A DNA stretch of 64,000 bases from Bacteroidales bacterium UBA6248 (GTDB lineage Bacteria; Bacteroidota; Bacteroidia; Bacteroidales; Lentimicrobiaceae): the NCBI GenBank assembly GCA_002441345.1, contig DJVU01000055.1, positions 62,001-126,000 on the forward strand, read 5' to 3'. Made by a program: the position numbers and the translations under genes. Below, piece by piece: positions 47,069-55,888 of this stretch. A model generated the notes under the pieces. The model worked only from the letters and a program-made list of their open reading frames with translations, had not been told where the DNA came from and made no database searches. Every line of letters begins with the position of its first letter. The stretch's first letter is position 1.

Positions 47069-49147
47069 CTAATTTACAGATTGCGTTCGTGAAACCTGCC
47101 ATTGTTGAAAAAATCTTAATAACAGCGATTCGGCCAGCAGCATCAGCATGGCAGCAGCGATAAACCACTTCCAAAGCTTTTTTCCTGATGTATTTCCTGT
47201 TATTGCTGAAGTAATGGTTGCGGCATTTTCATCCATAATCGAAAGTCCCGGAATATTATCGGTCAGCTTTTCGAGTTCTTCCTTATCCGGTATTCTGAGG
47301 TCTGATTCCTTGCGGTTGAAGTTAAATGCCAGGGTGCTGATGGTTTGATCGCCATAAACCAGATCATAAAAACCGGCTTTATTCGCCTGATTTTTAACAA
47401 ACAGGTAATAAACGCCGTCGATTTTACGCATTTCGGGGACAAACTCATGATCCTCCTGCAGGTTTTTAAGCCTGAATACCTGGTCGCCGCCTTTGATATT
47501 TTCATACACCCTGATTCCACCGGTAGTTCCGGTGTAGTACATAAATGGCTGAATGTCATCACTTTGGAATGCAATATTCAGTAATGACGGAACAAATACC
47601 GCATGTCGAGGAAAATTTCCAGCCATGTCGGTAAAGGGAATGGCACTCTGATAAATGGTGCCGTTTCCGGTGTTTAATGCGATCAGCAGGGGGTCTCCGT
47701 TTTCGAGGGTAATAAGGTTTTCCCCTCTGGAATTGGAGGCCAGTACATATCGCACATGTTTGCGGATAACCGGCAGGTTGATGTTTTCATCCTTTGCAGC
47801 TTCACGTTCAAATACATCCCTGAAAACGGGGTGATTTGTATTTATGCCGGTTACCATTACCCTGGCGGTATCGGTATGGCTTGCGCCGGTAATGGCCAGA
47901 GTTGAAGCCAGCTGGTTAAGGGGTTCGGTTCCGGCTTCAAGGGATGGGAGTATCAGCAAATTGCCGCCCTGGTTAATGTATGCGGAAAGCTCGCGCAGTG
48001 CTCCGGAGGAGATGCTTTTAAGTTCATTCAGCACGATCAGACGGTAGGATGGAAGCGTGGAATAGTCAACCTGCCGGGTGTTTACATTGGTAAAGCTGAT
48101 GGTGGAGTCAAGACTGAAGACCGATGACAAATAGGGATTCGGCTCGCCTTCGTTGATTGCAAGCACAGGGATGCTGGATGAAACGTTGTATGTGAAATAA
48201 TAAACATCGTCGAAGGTAACCGGGAAATCGTTGATTACGACGGTAGCCTGAAAGATTCCTGTTTCGGGATTGTTGAAGGAGAGGGTAACGGTGGAGGAAC
48301 CTCCGGCAGGGATGTCGGCACCTGCCACGGCTCGCTGAAAGCCGTTGATCATCAACTTAACAGGAATTTTTTCCAGGTCGTTGCCGGAGCTGTTTTTAAG
48401 GTTTACCTGCAGGCTGGCCACTTCGTTGTGCCGGATTACCGGATTGCTGAACCAGCAGGAATCGATATAGAGGTTGCCGGTTTTTTTACCTTTCATAGGA
48501 ACCAGAAAGGTGCTGAACGAAGCCGAGCTGTCGGGAAGAGCCGAAAGCAGCGTGCTTTGCTGAAAATCGGAAAGAACATAGGCCGCCGCAACCGGCGTGC
48601 GGTTTCGGTTAATAAGATCCCGCTGCCGGGCGTGAATTGCTTCAAGCGATTGAACGGAAGGGCTTAAAACCGTTTCACGCACCAGCTGAACAAACTCCTC
48701 ACGGCTGACGAAGCGCTGGTGTTTTCCTTCAAAATCATTGGTCAAAAGCTGGAAATGATCGTCGGCATCGTATGCCCCTGCAATGCTTAAAGCGGTATTA
48801 CGGGCGTCGTCGAAAAGCCGGCCCTGTTCTCCTGTGGCTTCCATGCTGTAAGAATTGTCGAGAAAGATACTGACAGTATTCAGTTTGCCTGTCTGAATTC
48901 CGGAGGGAGCGGGAAAATAAGGCTGAGCAAAGGCAATGACGAGAAAAACGATGGCGGAGATGCGTGAAGCAAGTACCAGATAATGCAAAAGCCGGGAACG
49001 TTTCCGTGTTTTTTTTCTGAACTGGTTAAGGAGCCTTACATTGCTGAAGTATACTTTCCTGTACTTCCTGAAATTGAACAGATGTATGGCTATCGGGATT
49101 AATACCGCCAGCAGGCCATACAGCATTGTTGGATTAATAAATTGCAT
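47069..49147 (-). CDS. BatA-type membrane protein with vWA domain
   Basis: A 692-aa membrane protein of the Bacteroidota BatA/aerotolerance-operon family. Order: TM1 in FINPTMLYGLLAVLIPIAIHLFNFRKYRKVYFSN, the BatA N-terminal domain (~1-75) with a second TM segment (~58-78), vWA-like domain with MIDAS LDNSYSM (~95-250), a ~380-residue periplasmic part of Ig and Rossmann-like character (IVLNELKSISSGALRELSAYINQGGNLLILP), and a C-terminal TM (KLWKWFIAAAMLMLLAESLLLRFF). The frame opens to 49177, but ATG 49147 matches the family start. It heads a probable operon with parC, fprA and a lipoprotein. No MoxR ATPase gene adjoins, unlike in classical Bat clusters. Confidence 0.88.
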   Translation of the reverse strand: MQFINPTMLYGLLAVLIPIAIHLFNFRKYRKVYFSNVRLLNQFRKKTRKRSRLLHYLVLASRISAIVFLVIAFAQPYFPAPSGIQTGKLNTVSIFLDNSYSMEATGEQGRLFDDARNTALSIAGAYDADDHFQLLTNDFEGKHQRFVSREEFVQLVRETVLSPSVQSLEAIHARQRDLINRNRTPVAAAYVLSDFQQSTLLSALPDSSASFSTFLVPMKGKKTGNLYIDSCWFSNPVIRHNEVASLQVNLKNSSGNDLEKIPVKLMINGFQRAVAGADIPAGGSSTVTLSFNNPETGIFQATVVINDFPVTFDDVYYFTYNVSSSIPVLAINEGEPNPYLSSVFSLDSTISFTNVNTRQVDYSTLPSYRLIVLNELKSISSGALRELSAYINQGGNLLILPSLEAGTEPLNQLASTLAITGASHTDTARVMVTGINTNHPVFRDVFEREAAKDENINLPVIRKHVRYVLASNSRGENLITLENGDPLLIALNTGNGTIYQSAIPFTDMAGNFPRHAVFVPSLLNIAFQSDDIQPFMYYTGTTGGIRVYENIKGGDQVFRLKNLQEDHEFVPEMRKIDGVYYLFVKNQANKAGFYDLVYGDQTISTLAFNFNRKESDLRIPDKEELEKLTDNIPGLSIMDENAATITSAITGNTSGKKLWKWFIAAAMLMLLAESLLLRFFQQWQVSRTQSVN

Positions 49148-49234
49148 AGTTACAGGATAGCAGGTGCTTGGTTGCATGCAAAATTAAACAAATCCGCGTT
49201 ACTGCAGGGGGCCGATTGTTGCCGGAAGCCAAAA

Positions 49235-49260
49235 AAAAAGCCCCGGGATCAGGGCTTTTT
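49235..49260 (-). terminator. Intrinsic terminator of the ferritin-like gene at 49280
   Basis: Stem AAAAAGCCC/GGGCTTTTT (49235-49243, 49252-49260) with loop CGGGATCA. On the minus strand a T run follows; it lies 20 bases after the stop codon. Confidence 0.75.
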
Positions 49261-49279
49261 CGTATTCGGTAAAGAAGAA

Positions 49280-49735
49280 TTACAAGTGCAGCAACAGCGA
49301 TTCATTGTATTCTTTTTCAATTGCTCTTTGGTGTGTTAACTCTTTATGAGATAATGCTATAAGTATCTGAGACGTATCTTTTTCCGATGCCCTTGAAGCC
49401 ATTTCGCGATAGAGAATTACCGATGATCTGGTTTTACGCATTGCCAGTATCAGAATACGTGAGTAGGGGAGTGCGGTGATAGCTGCCACTCCGTCGCTGC
49501 AGTTAAAGAGTTCGAGGCTGAGCGGGAAGCGGGCAGGAATGGCATCAGACACTGTTTCCTGCAGTCTCAGCAGGCTGACCATCTGCGCGTATTCTTCGCG
49601 TGAGAATTGCTGATAAACACGCTGAATCCTGGCGTTCCGGGCATTTTCCGCCAGTCGGGTGTAAAATTCCGCACATTCCCGGGCCGAATTGATGGCATAA
49701 TGCAGGGCTTCGTCGAATGATCTGAATGTTTTCAT
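49280..49735 (-). CDS. Ferritin-like (rubrerythrin-type) protein with degenerate metal site
   Basis: A 151-aa four-helix-bundle protein, colinear with the intact rubrerythrin-type protein at 50092. Helix 1 keeps the Glu in RECAEFY. Helix 2 has REEYAQ, with Gln replacing the His of EExxH. Helix 3 has RKTRSS, lacking the Glu of KKEN. Helix 4 has HKELTH, with Lys replacing one Glu. So the diiron ligand set is incomplete and the protein is probably not a functional diiron enzyme. It could be a structural or regulatory paralogue. Its own terminator (49235-49260) is present; no clear promoter box was found in the 356-bp upstream gap. Confidence 0.8.
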   Translation of the reverse strand: MKTFRSFDEALHYAINSARECAEFYTRLAENARNARIQRVYQQFSREEYAQMVSLLRLQETVSDAIPARFPLSLELFNCSDGVAAITALPYSRILILAMRKTRSSVILYREMASRASEKDTSQILIALSHKELTHQRAIEKEYNESLLLHL

Positions 49736-50091
49736 GGGTAAAACGTTTTTTTTGTTAATGCAGTCTTACTCCCGGATAATCAGGATATTTAGTTAATAGC
49801 TTAAAGTGAAAAAAGTAATACCGCAAGACTAAAAAAAACATTGGTTCCCGGCAGCCATACTTCGGCTGTCGCCGCATCCCTCCGGTCACCGGGGCAAGGG
49901 CACTGAGAAGCACTGGAAAGTTGTAATGCTGTTTAATCAGGCATTATTCCCGGGTTTGTCGCATCGGATGGATTTAGCCTGGAAAGAAGGGTGGATAAAT
50001 AATTGGACCCATTGTTTGTAAATGGCTTCTACCGGCACGGATCAATTGTCCGGTCAGCAGTGAAAAGAAAATCCTTTTTTTAGAATGCCGA
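49736..50091. other. Intergenic region between the two ferritin-like genes
   Basis: 356 bases without a gene. It holds an imperfect inverted repeat near 49850-49875 (CGGCAGCC, then CGGCTGTCG) and an unrelated short palindrome CCGGTCACCGG. I see no promoter box for 49280-49735. Confidence 0.4.
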
Positions 50092-50547
50092 TCAGTTTTC
50101 TTTCAGCACGTATTCGTCGTATTCGGTTTCAAATCGCAGCTTGTGGGCTTGTTCTTCTCTTATCAGGCCTTCAAACACTTCCCTAATGTTATCGTCGGCT
50201 GCACGTGCTGCCAGGTCGGTATACAATCTGGCGGCAGCATTTTCCTTTTTCATGGCTACAATCAATGCTTCGCTGTATGTAAGCCTGGGTCCAGGGAGAA
50301 CATCCGGCAAGTAGTCGCTGATACGCAGGTCGGCAACCTTTTCCGGTATCAGGACGGGTTGCCGTGTTTCGCGCATATGCTGCAGTCTGGATTTGTGGCC
50401 CATCTCTTCGTGAGCCAGTTGAGTAAAGACCTGTTTCATTTCAGCATTTGAGGTCATGGCCGTCATGCGATGGTAAAAATCGACCGACTCCTGCTCCGAT
50501 TTCATTGCAAAATCGAGTACGTCATCTACAGAGGTAAAGCTGATCAT
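50092..50547 (-). CDS. Ferritin-like diiron protein (rubrerythrin family)
   Basis: A 151-aa four-helix bundle with a complete ligand set: Glu in SEQESVDFYH (helix 1), EEMGH in LAHEEMGHKS (helix 2), Glu in MKKENAAARLY (helix 3) and EEQAH in IREEQAHK (helix 4). This is the E-x-x-H pair pattern of rubrerythrin-type peroxidases, without the C-terminal rubredoxin domain. It probably scavenges H2O2 or stores iron in the cytoplasm. The frame opens upstream to 50655, but the -7 box at 50567-50574 lies within that extension and ATG 50547 begins the homologous region. gdhA is 209 bp further upstream, with a terminator in between, so this gene has its own promoter. Confidence 0.9.
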   Translation of the reverse strand: MISFTSVDDVLDFAMKSEQESVDFYHRMTAMTSNAEMKQVFTQLAHEEMGHKSRLQHMRETRQPVLIPEKVADLRISDYLPDVLPGPRLTYSEALIVAMKKENAAARLYTDLAARAADDNIREVFEGLIREEQAHKLRFETEYDEYVLKEN

Positions 50548-50566
50548 GGTTTTAATGATTGTTAAG

Positions 50567-50574
50567 CAAAGATA
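50567..50574 (-). promoter_or_regulatory. -7 promoter box for the ferritin-like gene
   Basis: The minus strand reads TATCTTTG, ~20 nt before the ATG at 50547. It excludes the longer frame starting at 50655. Confidence 0.55.
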
Positions 50575-50701
50575 CAATAATACTTCCGCAGGGCTGTGCC
50601 GGATTGCAAAAGCAGAGGGCTGTTTTTCTGTTGTGGAAGAAGTGTTTCTGAGCAACCTTCGGGAAGTGAAAAGTTAGGGTGTGCTGCCGTGGCAAAAAAG
50701 A

Positions 50702-50728
50702 GCAAGCCCCTGTTTGACAGGGGCTTGC
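50702..50728 (-). terminator. Intrinsic terminator of gdhA
   Basis: Perfect 11-bp stem GCAAGCCCCTG/CAGGGGCTTGC with loop TTTGA. The minus strand continues with a TTTTTT run (complement of 50694-50699). Confidence 0.85.
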
Positions 50729-50756
50729 ATAGTAATTGGCAGTTAAATCAAGTAGT

Positions 50757-52094
50757 TTATACAACGCCCTGATCGAGCATGGCACTGGCAACTTTCAGGA
50801 ATCCTGCGATATTGGCGCCTTTAACATAGTTAATATAGCCATCGGCCTGTTTGCCATGTTTTTCGCACTGTGCGTGGATGTCTTTCATGATCTGGTGGAG
50901 GCGGAGATCAACTTCTTCAGCCTGCCAGCTCAGTTTCATGGTATTCTGTGTCATTTCGAGACCTGAGGTTGCAACACCGCCGGCATTAACGGCTTTTCCG
51001 GGAGCAAACATCACTTTCTTCTCGATGAAGAGGTTGATGGCCTCGGGTGTGGAGGGCATGTTAGCGCCTTCAGCAACGCACACAACTCCGTTTTCTACGA
51101 GTTTTTTTGCATCTTCGAAACCGAGTTCGTTCTGGGTAGCACACGGCATAGCAACGTCGCATTTAACTTCCCAGGGGCGTTTGCCCTGATGGAACTGAGC
51201 ATTGGGGAATTCGTAGGAGTATGGTTTTACGATATCCTGGTTCGAAGCTCTGAGTTCGAGCATATAGTCGATCTTCCTTCCGGAGATTCCGTCGGGATCG
51301 TAGATGTAACCGTCGGGACCTGAAATGGTAACAACTTTACCACCCAGTTCGTTCACTTTGGTAACAGCACCCCATGCTACGTTTCCAAAACCGCTGATGG
51401 CAACGGTCTTGCCTTTGAAATCAAGGCCTTTGGTTCCGAGCATTTCCTGAGCAAAATAAACTGCTCCAAATCCTGTAGCTTCAGGCCTGAGGATACTTCC
51501 GCCCCAGTTGCGGCCTTTTCCGGTAAGAACGCCGGTATGCTCGGAAGCAAGTTTCTTGTACATTCCGTACATGTATCCGATTTCACGTCCGCCAACACCT
51601 ATGTCGCCGGCTGGTACGTCGGTTTCGGGACCGATCATCTTCCACAATTCAAGCATGAAAGCCTGGCAGAATCGCATAATTTCGCCGTTTGACTTGCCTT
51701 TGGGATCGAAATCACTTCCGCCCTTTCCGCCACCCATAGGCAGAGTGGTAAGGCTGTTCTTGAAGATCTGCTCGAATCCGAGGAATTTCAGAATGCTGAG
51801 GTTAACACTCGGGTGGAAACGAAGTCCTCCCTTGTAAGGGCCGATTGCGCCGTTGAACTGTACCCTGTAGCCAATGTTTACATGGACCTTGCCATTGTCG
51901 TCAACCCAGGGAACTTTGAAAGTCAACACCCTGTCCGGCTCAACGATACGTTCAAGGATACCGGCTGATTCGAACTGTGGGTTCTCGTTATAGACCTCTT
52001 CAATGGACTCAAGAACCTCGCGTACTGCTTGCAAGTACTCGACTTCTCCCGGATGTTTCTTCTCCAGGTCGGACATGATTTTTTCCAGATTCAT
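50757..52094 (-). CDS. gdhA: Glutamate dehydrogenase (hexameric, probably NADP-specific)
   Basis: Interconverts 2-oxoglutarate plus ammonium and glutamate. 445 aa, the length of the small hexameric class (E. coli GdhA 447). Catalytic region: the glycine-rich LPMGGGKGGSDFDPKGKSNGEIMRFCQAF with the substrate Lys, PAGDIGVGGREIGYMYGMYKKL, and the Rossmann loop VAISGFGNVAWGAVTKVNELGGKVV. The small-class features suggest NADPH use for ammonium assimilation; nucleotide specificity is an inference. A -7 box at 52159-52166 precedes it and the terminator at 50702-50728 follows. Monocistronic. Confidence 0.97.
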   Translation of the reverse strand: MNLEKIMSDLEKKHPGEVEYLQAVREVLESIEEVYNENPQFESAGILERIVEPDRVLTFKVPWVDDNGKVHVNIGYRVQFNGAIGPYKGGLRFHPSVNLSILKFLGFEQIFKNSLTTLPMGGGKGGSDFDPKGKSNGEIMRFCQAFMLELWKMIGPETDVPAGDIGVGGREIGYMYGMYKKLASEHTGVLTGKGRNWGGSILRPEATGFGAVYFAQEMLGTKGLDFKGKTVAISGFGNVAWGAVTKVNELGGKVVTISGPDGYIYDPDGISGRKIDYMLELRASNQDIVKPYSYEFPNAQFHQGKRPWEVKCDVAMPCATQNELGFEDAKKLVENGVVCVAEGANMPSTPEAINLFIEKKVMFAPGKAVNAGGVATSGLEMTQNTMKLSWQAEEVDLRLHQIMKDIHAQCEKHGKQADGYINYVKGANIAGFLKVASAMLDQGVV

Positions 52095-52158
52095 CTTGTG
52101 GATGTTTTAGGATGAGTAATTATGTGAATTTTGTAACAATGTTAACCAAATAACAGGG

Positions 52159-52166
52159 CAAATTTA
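52159..52166 (-). promoter_or_regulatory. -7 promoter box for gdhA
   Basis: The minus strand reads TAAATTTG, 65 nt before the ATG at 52094. Confidence 0.5.
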
Positions 52167-52261
52167 TGCTTATTAAATTGACATTTCCAAACAACTTTGA
52201 AAAAGATTTTTTCCTTTGTCTGCTTTTACCATGATTTGGCTAATTTTTTATATATCAGATA

Positions 52262-52280
52262 GTTTAGACCGTTTCTAAAC
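52262..52280 (-). terminator. Hairpin after the MORN lipoprotein gene
   Basis: Perfect 7-bp stem GTTTAGA/TCTAAAC with loop CCGTT, 28 bases past the stop at 52309. It lacks a strong U run, so a weak terminator or a gdhA upstream site is possible. Confidence 0.35.
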
Positions 52281-52308
52281 ATCTTCTGTACCACTTGATT
52301 TGCAAAGC

Positions 52309-53019
52309 TTAGCGAAGATTACCCGGTAAGCTTACTTCCTCGGTCATAGCTCCCTCAACCTGAACCTGATCGTCGATATACCGGATTGAGCCGATAAGAT
52401 CACCGGCCTGGTTGAATGTTTTTTCGGTTCCATTTTTCATATTGTTGCGGTAAGGTATCTCCTTCCACAATTTTCCGTTCGGATAAAATGCTTTCTGAAC
52501 ACCGGTGCCATCAACGTAATTTCCTTCCCCAATCCTGAACCCGTACTCATTGTAGTACGTCCAGATACCATCATACATTCCCCTGTCGTACTGCCCTTCG
52601 ATCATAATAACGCCGTTGTCGTGATACAGGCGGTACGGGCCGTGCAGGGTGTCGTTGCGGTACGAGCGCTCATCCACCTTTACACGGTTTTCGGTCCAGC
52701 GTGTCGACAGACCGTTGCGAAGACCGTTTTTATATTCCTCCTCCGATTCCTTACGACCGTTGTAGTACCATCGTGTTGCCGTCCCTTCGGCTTTCCCGTT
52801 ACGGAAATCAATTTCCATCTCCTTGCTTCCGTTCAGGTAATACCACGTGCTTAACCCGTGTTGTTGCTTTCCTTTGTAATATCTCACCGATTTCAGGTTG
52901 CCGTTTGAATGGTTTTCCGTAACTTTTTTCGTACAGGAGGAAAGAGAAACCGCCAGTAACAGTGCCGGGAACAACATCCCGGCAAGGCTTAATTTTTTTA
53001 ACAGACTGCTTTGTAACAT
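52309..53019 (-). CDS. MORN-type (YwqK-like) repeat lipoprotein
   Basis: A 236-aa lipoprotein: SPII signal with Cys29 (AVSLSSC), then about eight MORN_2-like repeats of the form Y-x-N-G-x-x-x-x-E/W (e.g. SVRYYKGKQQHGLSTWYYLNGSKEMEIDFRNGKAEG). These repeats are common in Bacteroidota surface or periplasmic proteins; their function is mostly unknown, and the annotation as a toxin-antitoxin protein (YwqK) should not be copied here. The frame opens further upstream to 53097, but ATG 53019 precedes the signal. It is the last gene of the rlmB / GT39-like run with a 61-bp gap. Co-transcription is plausible but not shown. Confidence 0.83.
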   Translation of the reverse strand: MLQSSLLKKLSLAGMLFPALLLAVSLSSCTKKVTENHSNGNLKSVRYYKGKQQHGLSTWYYLNGSKEMEIDFRNGKAEGTATRWYYNGRKESEEEYKNGLRNGLSTRWTENRVKVDERSYRNDTLHGPYRLYHDNGVIMIEGQYDRGMYDGIWTYYNEYGFRIGEGNYVDGTGVQKAFYPNGKLWKEIPYRNNMKNGTEKTFNQAGDLIGSIRYIDDQVQVEGAMTEEVSLPGNLR

Positions 53020-53080
53020 ATTTGTGTAACGGTTTTTTTTTCTGATTATTTGAAATTCTGCGTGACCTGTTCTTCGGTTT

Positions 53081-54970
53081 TTAAACAGGATTTTCACAAG
53101 TCAGTTTTAACTCTTTTATCTTTAACTTATTATGCCCCGGGTTCCAGATGTATATTTTAAGAGTTTTTAAGAGAAAGTCCCCGGAAGGGGGATCAATTCC
53201 AAGTCTGATGGTACTCCATTCTCCGCTGCGGGCAAACAGCTCGGCACGGGAGGCTTTCCAGTAGACTGTTTCCCCATCTGCATCATGAAACGATGCTACC
53301 AGAAGGGTTCCTTTTAATTCACCGGATAAATGCACGATCGCTGAAGCCGTCAGCCTGCTGACCGGTTTGCAGTCTGCCCCGGCAGGGATGCCTTCGTATC
53401 CGGGATAGAACTCCGGGTTTTCCCTCCCGGATGTTTCAGCAGTTGCTATGGAGTCAAAATCGTTCTTCAGAAAAACCACCCCTGTCTGCCGGTTCAGGCA
53501 TTCCGGTTCGTCATGTCTGGAAAACAGCGTGGCAGCCGTCAACCCGCTGAAGTTTCTGTCTTTCACGATGCAGGGGAAACGCGCAAGTATCATGTCCCTT
53601 ATTTCGGCCGGGACAGGTTTGGTAAATGCATACAGGAAGTAAGGCGTTGAACACGTATCTAAAATGGTTTTCAGGGTGTCGAGATCGGCTTCGCCCCGGC
53701 TGCTGTACTGTTCAAAAGTCAGGTCGCAATCCCCTTCGCGCTCCAGATAATAATGAATGTACCAGGGATTGTTTACGCCAATGGCCTGTGTGATGTTTTC
53801 CTTCCCGAAATCGCTGTTCCATTCGCAGATGGCTTCAGCAACGCCCCTGAATTCGCCGAAATGCTGCCGGTGGTAGTAATCCTTCACGATAACCGTATCA
53901 GCCAGGCCGGTAATCATCACCAGCCCAAGCAGTACGTTCATGAATTTAGCAGGTATTTTTTCGGAAAATGAAAAAATGAGGGCAGGTAAGAAAGGGAAAG
54001 AAAAGATCAGCACACTATCCTGAAGTACCGGATTTACCATCCTGGAGTAGGTATAACCGATCAGGAGAGGGAGCATGAAAAACAATGCTGCCATGAATCG
54101 GAACCGGTTACTGCCCGGCAAAATGCTGAACCACAGCACCTGCGTGATTGCAATAAGCAACAGTAGGCCAGCTATTAAGTAGGAGTTGTTAAAGATGTAG
54201 GCGATATGCAGCAAAGGCCAGTTCAGCCCTGGCTTGCCGAGCCATTGTCCGACGCCACCCACACCCAAATGAAACAGGGTAATGTAAATGTGCGGACTGA
54301 AGAGCAGGGATGCCCCAAGTCCTGCACCCAGATAAAGCCACAGACGATCGCGTTTCAGCAAAAAAAGTCCTGTTAAGCCTACGATAAGCGCCAGCAGAAA
54401 GCTGAAATAGTGATTGTACATGCATGCTGCCGTGAACAATGTGTATGCGACGGCGATGTCTTTCCGGGGCTTTTCATCGTTGAGCAGCCGCGTCCAGAAA
54501 TAGATCATGGCCATCGACAGGCTTAGTCCTATCCCGTAAGGTCGTGCAATCTGGCTGAAAAGGAGGGGAAAATATAAAAATGATACGAAAGCTCCGGTCA
54601 GCAAGCCTGCATTTCTTCCGAACCAAAATGCAAACAGCCGTATGGTAAACCATATACCTGCTGCTCCGGCCAGTGCAAAGGGAAGGCGTACGATCCATTC
54701 GCTCATCCCGAAAAGTTTTACCCAGAAATACATAAATGCCTGAACTCCGCCCGGATGCCCGTCGACCATCACGCCTTTGGTGACAAGATCGCTGAAGGAA
54801 TCGAACCGTGTACGTCCAAGGGCGCTGAGTTCATCGTTAGAGTATGAAAAATCGAGTTGAAGGACCCTGAGAATAAGGCCAATGCCGACGATTATCAGCG
54901 TCCAGCGGATGTATTCCCTTTGCGAAAGCGGATTGCCCGGCGGCGGAATAATAGCGGTACGGAATTTCAT
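53081..54970 (-). CDS. GT39/PMT-like membrane glycosyltransferase
   Basis: A 629-aa membrane protein with about 11-12 TM helices in the first 370 residues, then a soluble C-terminal part. Early acidic motif SYSNDELSALG matches the first loop of GT-C proteins such as ArnT/PMT, which transfer sugars from lipid phosphates on the periplasmic face. HPGGVQAFMYFWVKLFGMSEWIVRLPFALAG continues the family pattern (DGHPGG is like the ArnT/PMT E/D-H-P-x-L). The C-terminal domain (~500-629) is a jelly-roll-like domain that may bind glycan. The acceptor is unknown. It follows rlmB by 15 bp, so they share a transcript, though they have no functional link. Confidence 0.83.
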   Translation of the reverse strand: MKFRTAIIPPPGNPLSQREYIRWTLIIVGIGLILRVLQLDFSYSNDELSALGRTRFDSFSDLVTKGVMVDGHPGGVQAFMYFWVKLFGMSEWIVRLPFALAGAAGIWFTIRLFAFWFGRNAGLLTGAFVSFLYFPLLFSQIARPYGIGLSLSMAMIYFWTRLLNDEKPRKDIAVAYTLFTAACMYNHYFSFLLALIVGLTGLFLLKRDRLWLYLGAGLGASLLFSPHIYITLFHLGVGGVGQWLGKPGLNWPLLHIAYIFNNSYLIAGLLLLIAITQVLWFSILPGSNRFRFMAALFFMLPLLIGYTYSRMVNPVLQDSVLIFSFPFLPALIFSFSEKIPAKFMNVLLGLVMITGLADTVIVKDYYHRQHFGEFRGVAEAICEWNSDFGKENITQAIGVNNPWYIHYYLEREGDCDLTFEQYSSRGEADLDTLKTILDTCSTPYFLYAFTKPVPAEIRDMILARFPCIVKDRNFSGLTAATLFSRHDEPECLNRQTGVVFLKNDFDSIATAETSGRENPEFYPGYEGIPAGADCKPVSRLTASAIVHLSGELKGTLLVASFHDADGETVYWKASRAELFARSGEWSTIRLGIDPPSGDFLLKTLKIYIWNPGHNKLKIKELKLTCENPV

Positions 54971-54985
54971 AACGGACGGAAACGG

Positions 54986-55732
54986 TTAACGAGAGGCAGC
55001 GTGTTGTCTGGCTATTTCGAAAAGCAGGATCCCGGTTGCCACGGAAACGTTTAGCGATCCGATGGTTCCTTTCATCGGTATGGCCACAATCTGGTCGCAG
55101 CGTTTCAGATACTCTGGCGACACACCGTCTTCCTCCGAACCCATAATCAGGGCGGTAGGCCCGCTCAATATAGCTTCAAAATATGGCCTTTCGCCGCGCT
55201 CGGAAGCAGCAACTATTGATAATCCGCTCTCTTTCAAATAGTCGATGGTATGTTTAAGGTTCGCACTCCGGTGTACCGGCAGGGTAGTCAGGGCCCCCGC
55301 CGATGTTTTTACGGCGTCGGCATTCACAGGAGCGCTGCCCCTTTCGGGGATGATTAATCCGTGAGCTCCGGCACATTCGGCTGTACGGGCGATAGCACCC
55401 AGATTGCGAACATCGGTAATCCTGTCGAGAATGACAAAAAGCGGCACTTCTCCTCTTTCATAGACCGACATCAGAAGATTTTCAACGGGCTGAAATGTAA
55501 TGGGAGAAATAAAACACACAACACCCTGGTGATTCCCTCTGATAAGGCGGTTCAGCTTCTCACCGGGGACATACTGAAAAGGAATGTTGTATTCGCTCAT
55601 CAGCCTGCGGAGTTCGGGAACCAGTTCGCCCTTCAGTCCCTGCTGAAGCATTAGCCTGTCGATCTCCTTACCAGCTGCAATGGCTTCCATCACAGGTCTC
55701 ATACCGTAGATCAGATTGCTGTCTTTTGTCAT
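54986..55732 (-). CDS. rlmB: 23S rRNA (guanosine-2'-O)-methyltransferase RlmB (TrmH/SpoU family)
   Basis: SAM-dependent 2'-O-methyltransferase that modifies a G in 23S rRNA domain V. 248 aa: N-terminal L30e-like RNA-binding domain (~7-80, LIYGMRPVMEAIAAGKEIDRLMLQQGL) and C-terminal SPOUT knot (~95-245) with LDRITDVRNLGAIARTAECAGAHGLIIP (motif 1), IMGSEEDGVSPEYLKRCD (motif 2) and IPMKGTIGSLNVSVATGILLFE (motif 3, knot). The start is ATG 55732; a longer frame to 55807 contains the -7 box (55755-55762). Related TrmH tRNA methyltransferases are an alternative, but the two-domain form fits RlmB. Confidence 0.93.
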   Translation of the reverse strand: MTKDSNLIYGMRPVMEAIAAGKEIDRLMLQQGLKGELVPELRRLMSEYNIPFQYVPGEKLNRLIRGNHQGVVCFISPITFQPVENLLMSVYERGEVPLFVILDRITDVRNLGAIARTAECAGAHGLIIPERGSAPVNADAVKTSAGALTTLPVHRSANLKHTIDYLKESGLSIVAASERGERPYFEAILSGPTALIMGSEEDGVSPEYLKRCDQIVAIPMKGTIGSLNVSVATGILLFEIARQHAASR

Positions 55733-55754
55733 ATTTCTGAATGCGTTGGAGTTG

Positions 55755-55762
55755 CAAAGATA
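55755..55762 (-). promoter_or_regulatory. -7 promoter box for rlmB
   Basis: The minus strand reads TATCTTTG, 22 nt before the ATG at 55732. It excludes the start at 55807. Confidence 0.55.
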
Positions 55763-55864
55763 CAGTTTTGGTCTCAGCCGGCAAGAAGTCGGAATGATCG
55801 ATACCAAAGCCTGATTCAGGTTATGCCGGAAGGGAAATTTTCAGCAATATTGGGATTACTTTGT

Positions 55865-55872
55865 TAATTTTG
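55865..55872 (+). promoter_or_regulatory. -7 promoter box for the AddA-like gene
   Basis: TAATTTTG, ending 16 nt before the ATG at 55889. Confidence 0.5.
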
Positions 55873-55888
55873 AACCTTTGTTGTATAT

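Noticed and set aside
49850..49875. Imperfect inverted repeat in the gap between ferritin-like genes as a terminator or REP element
   Set aside because: The arms mismatch, no T run follows, and no second copy was noticed in the window.
52309..53019. Calling the MORN-repeat lipoprotein a toxin-antitoxin protein (YwqK)
   Set aside because: The MORN_2 repeats are shared, but this protein is exported, has no toxin neighbour and sits in an unrelated operon.
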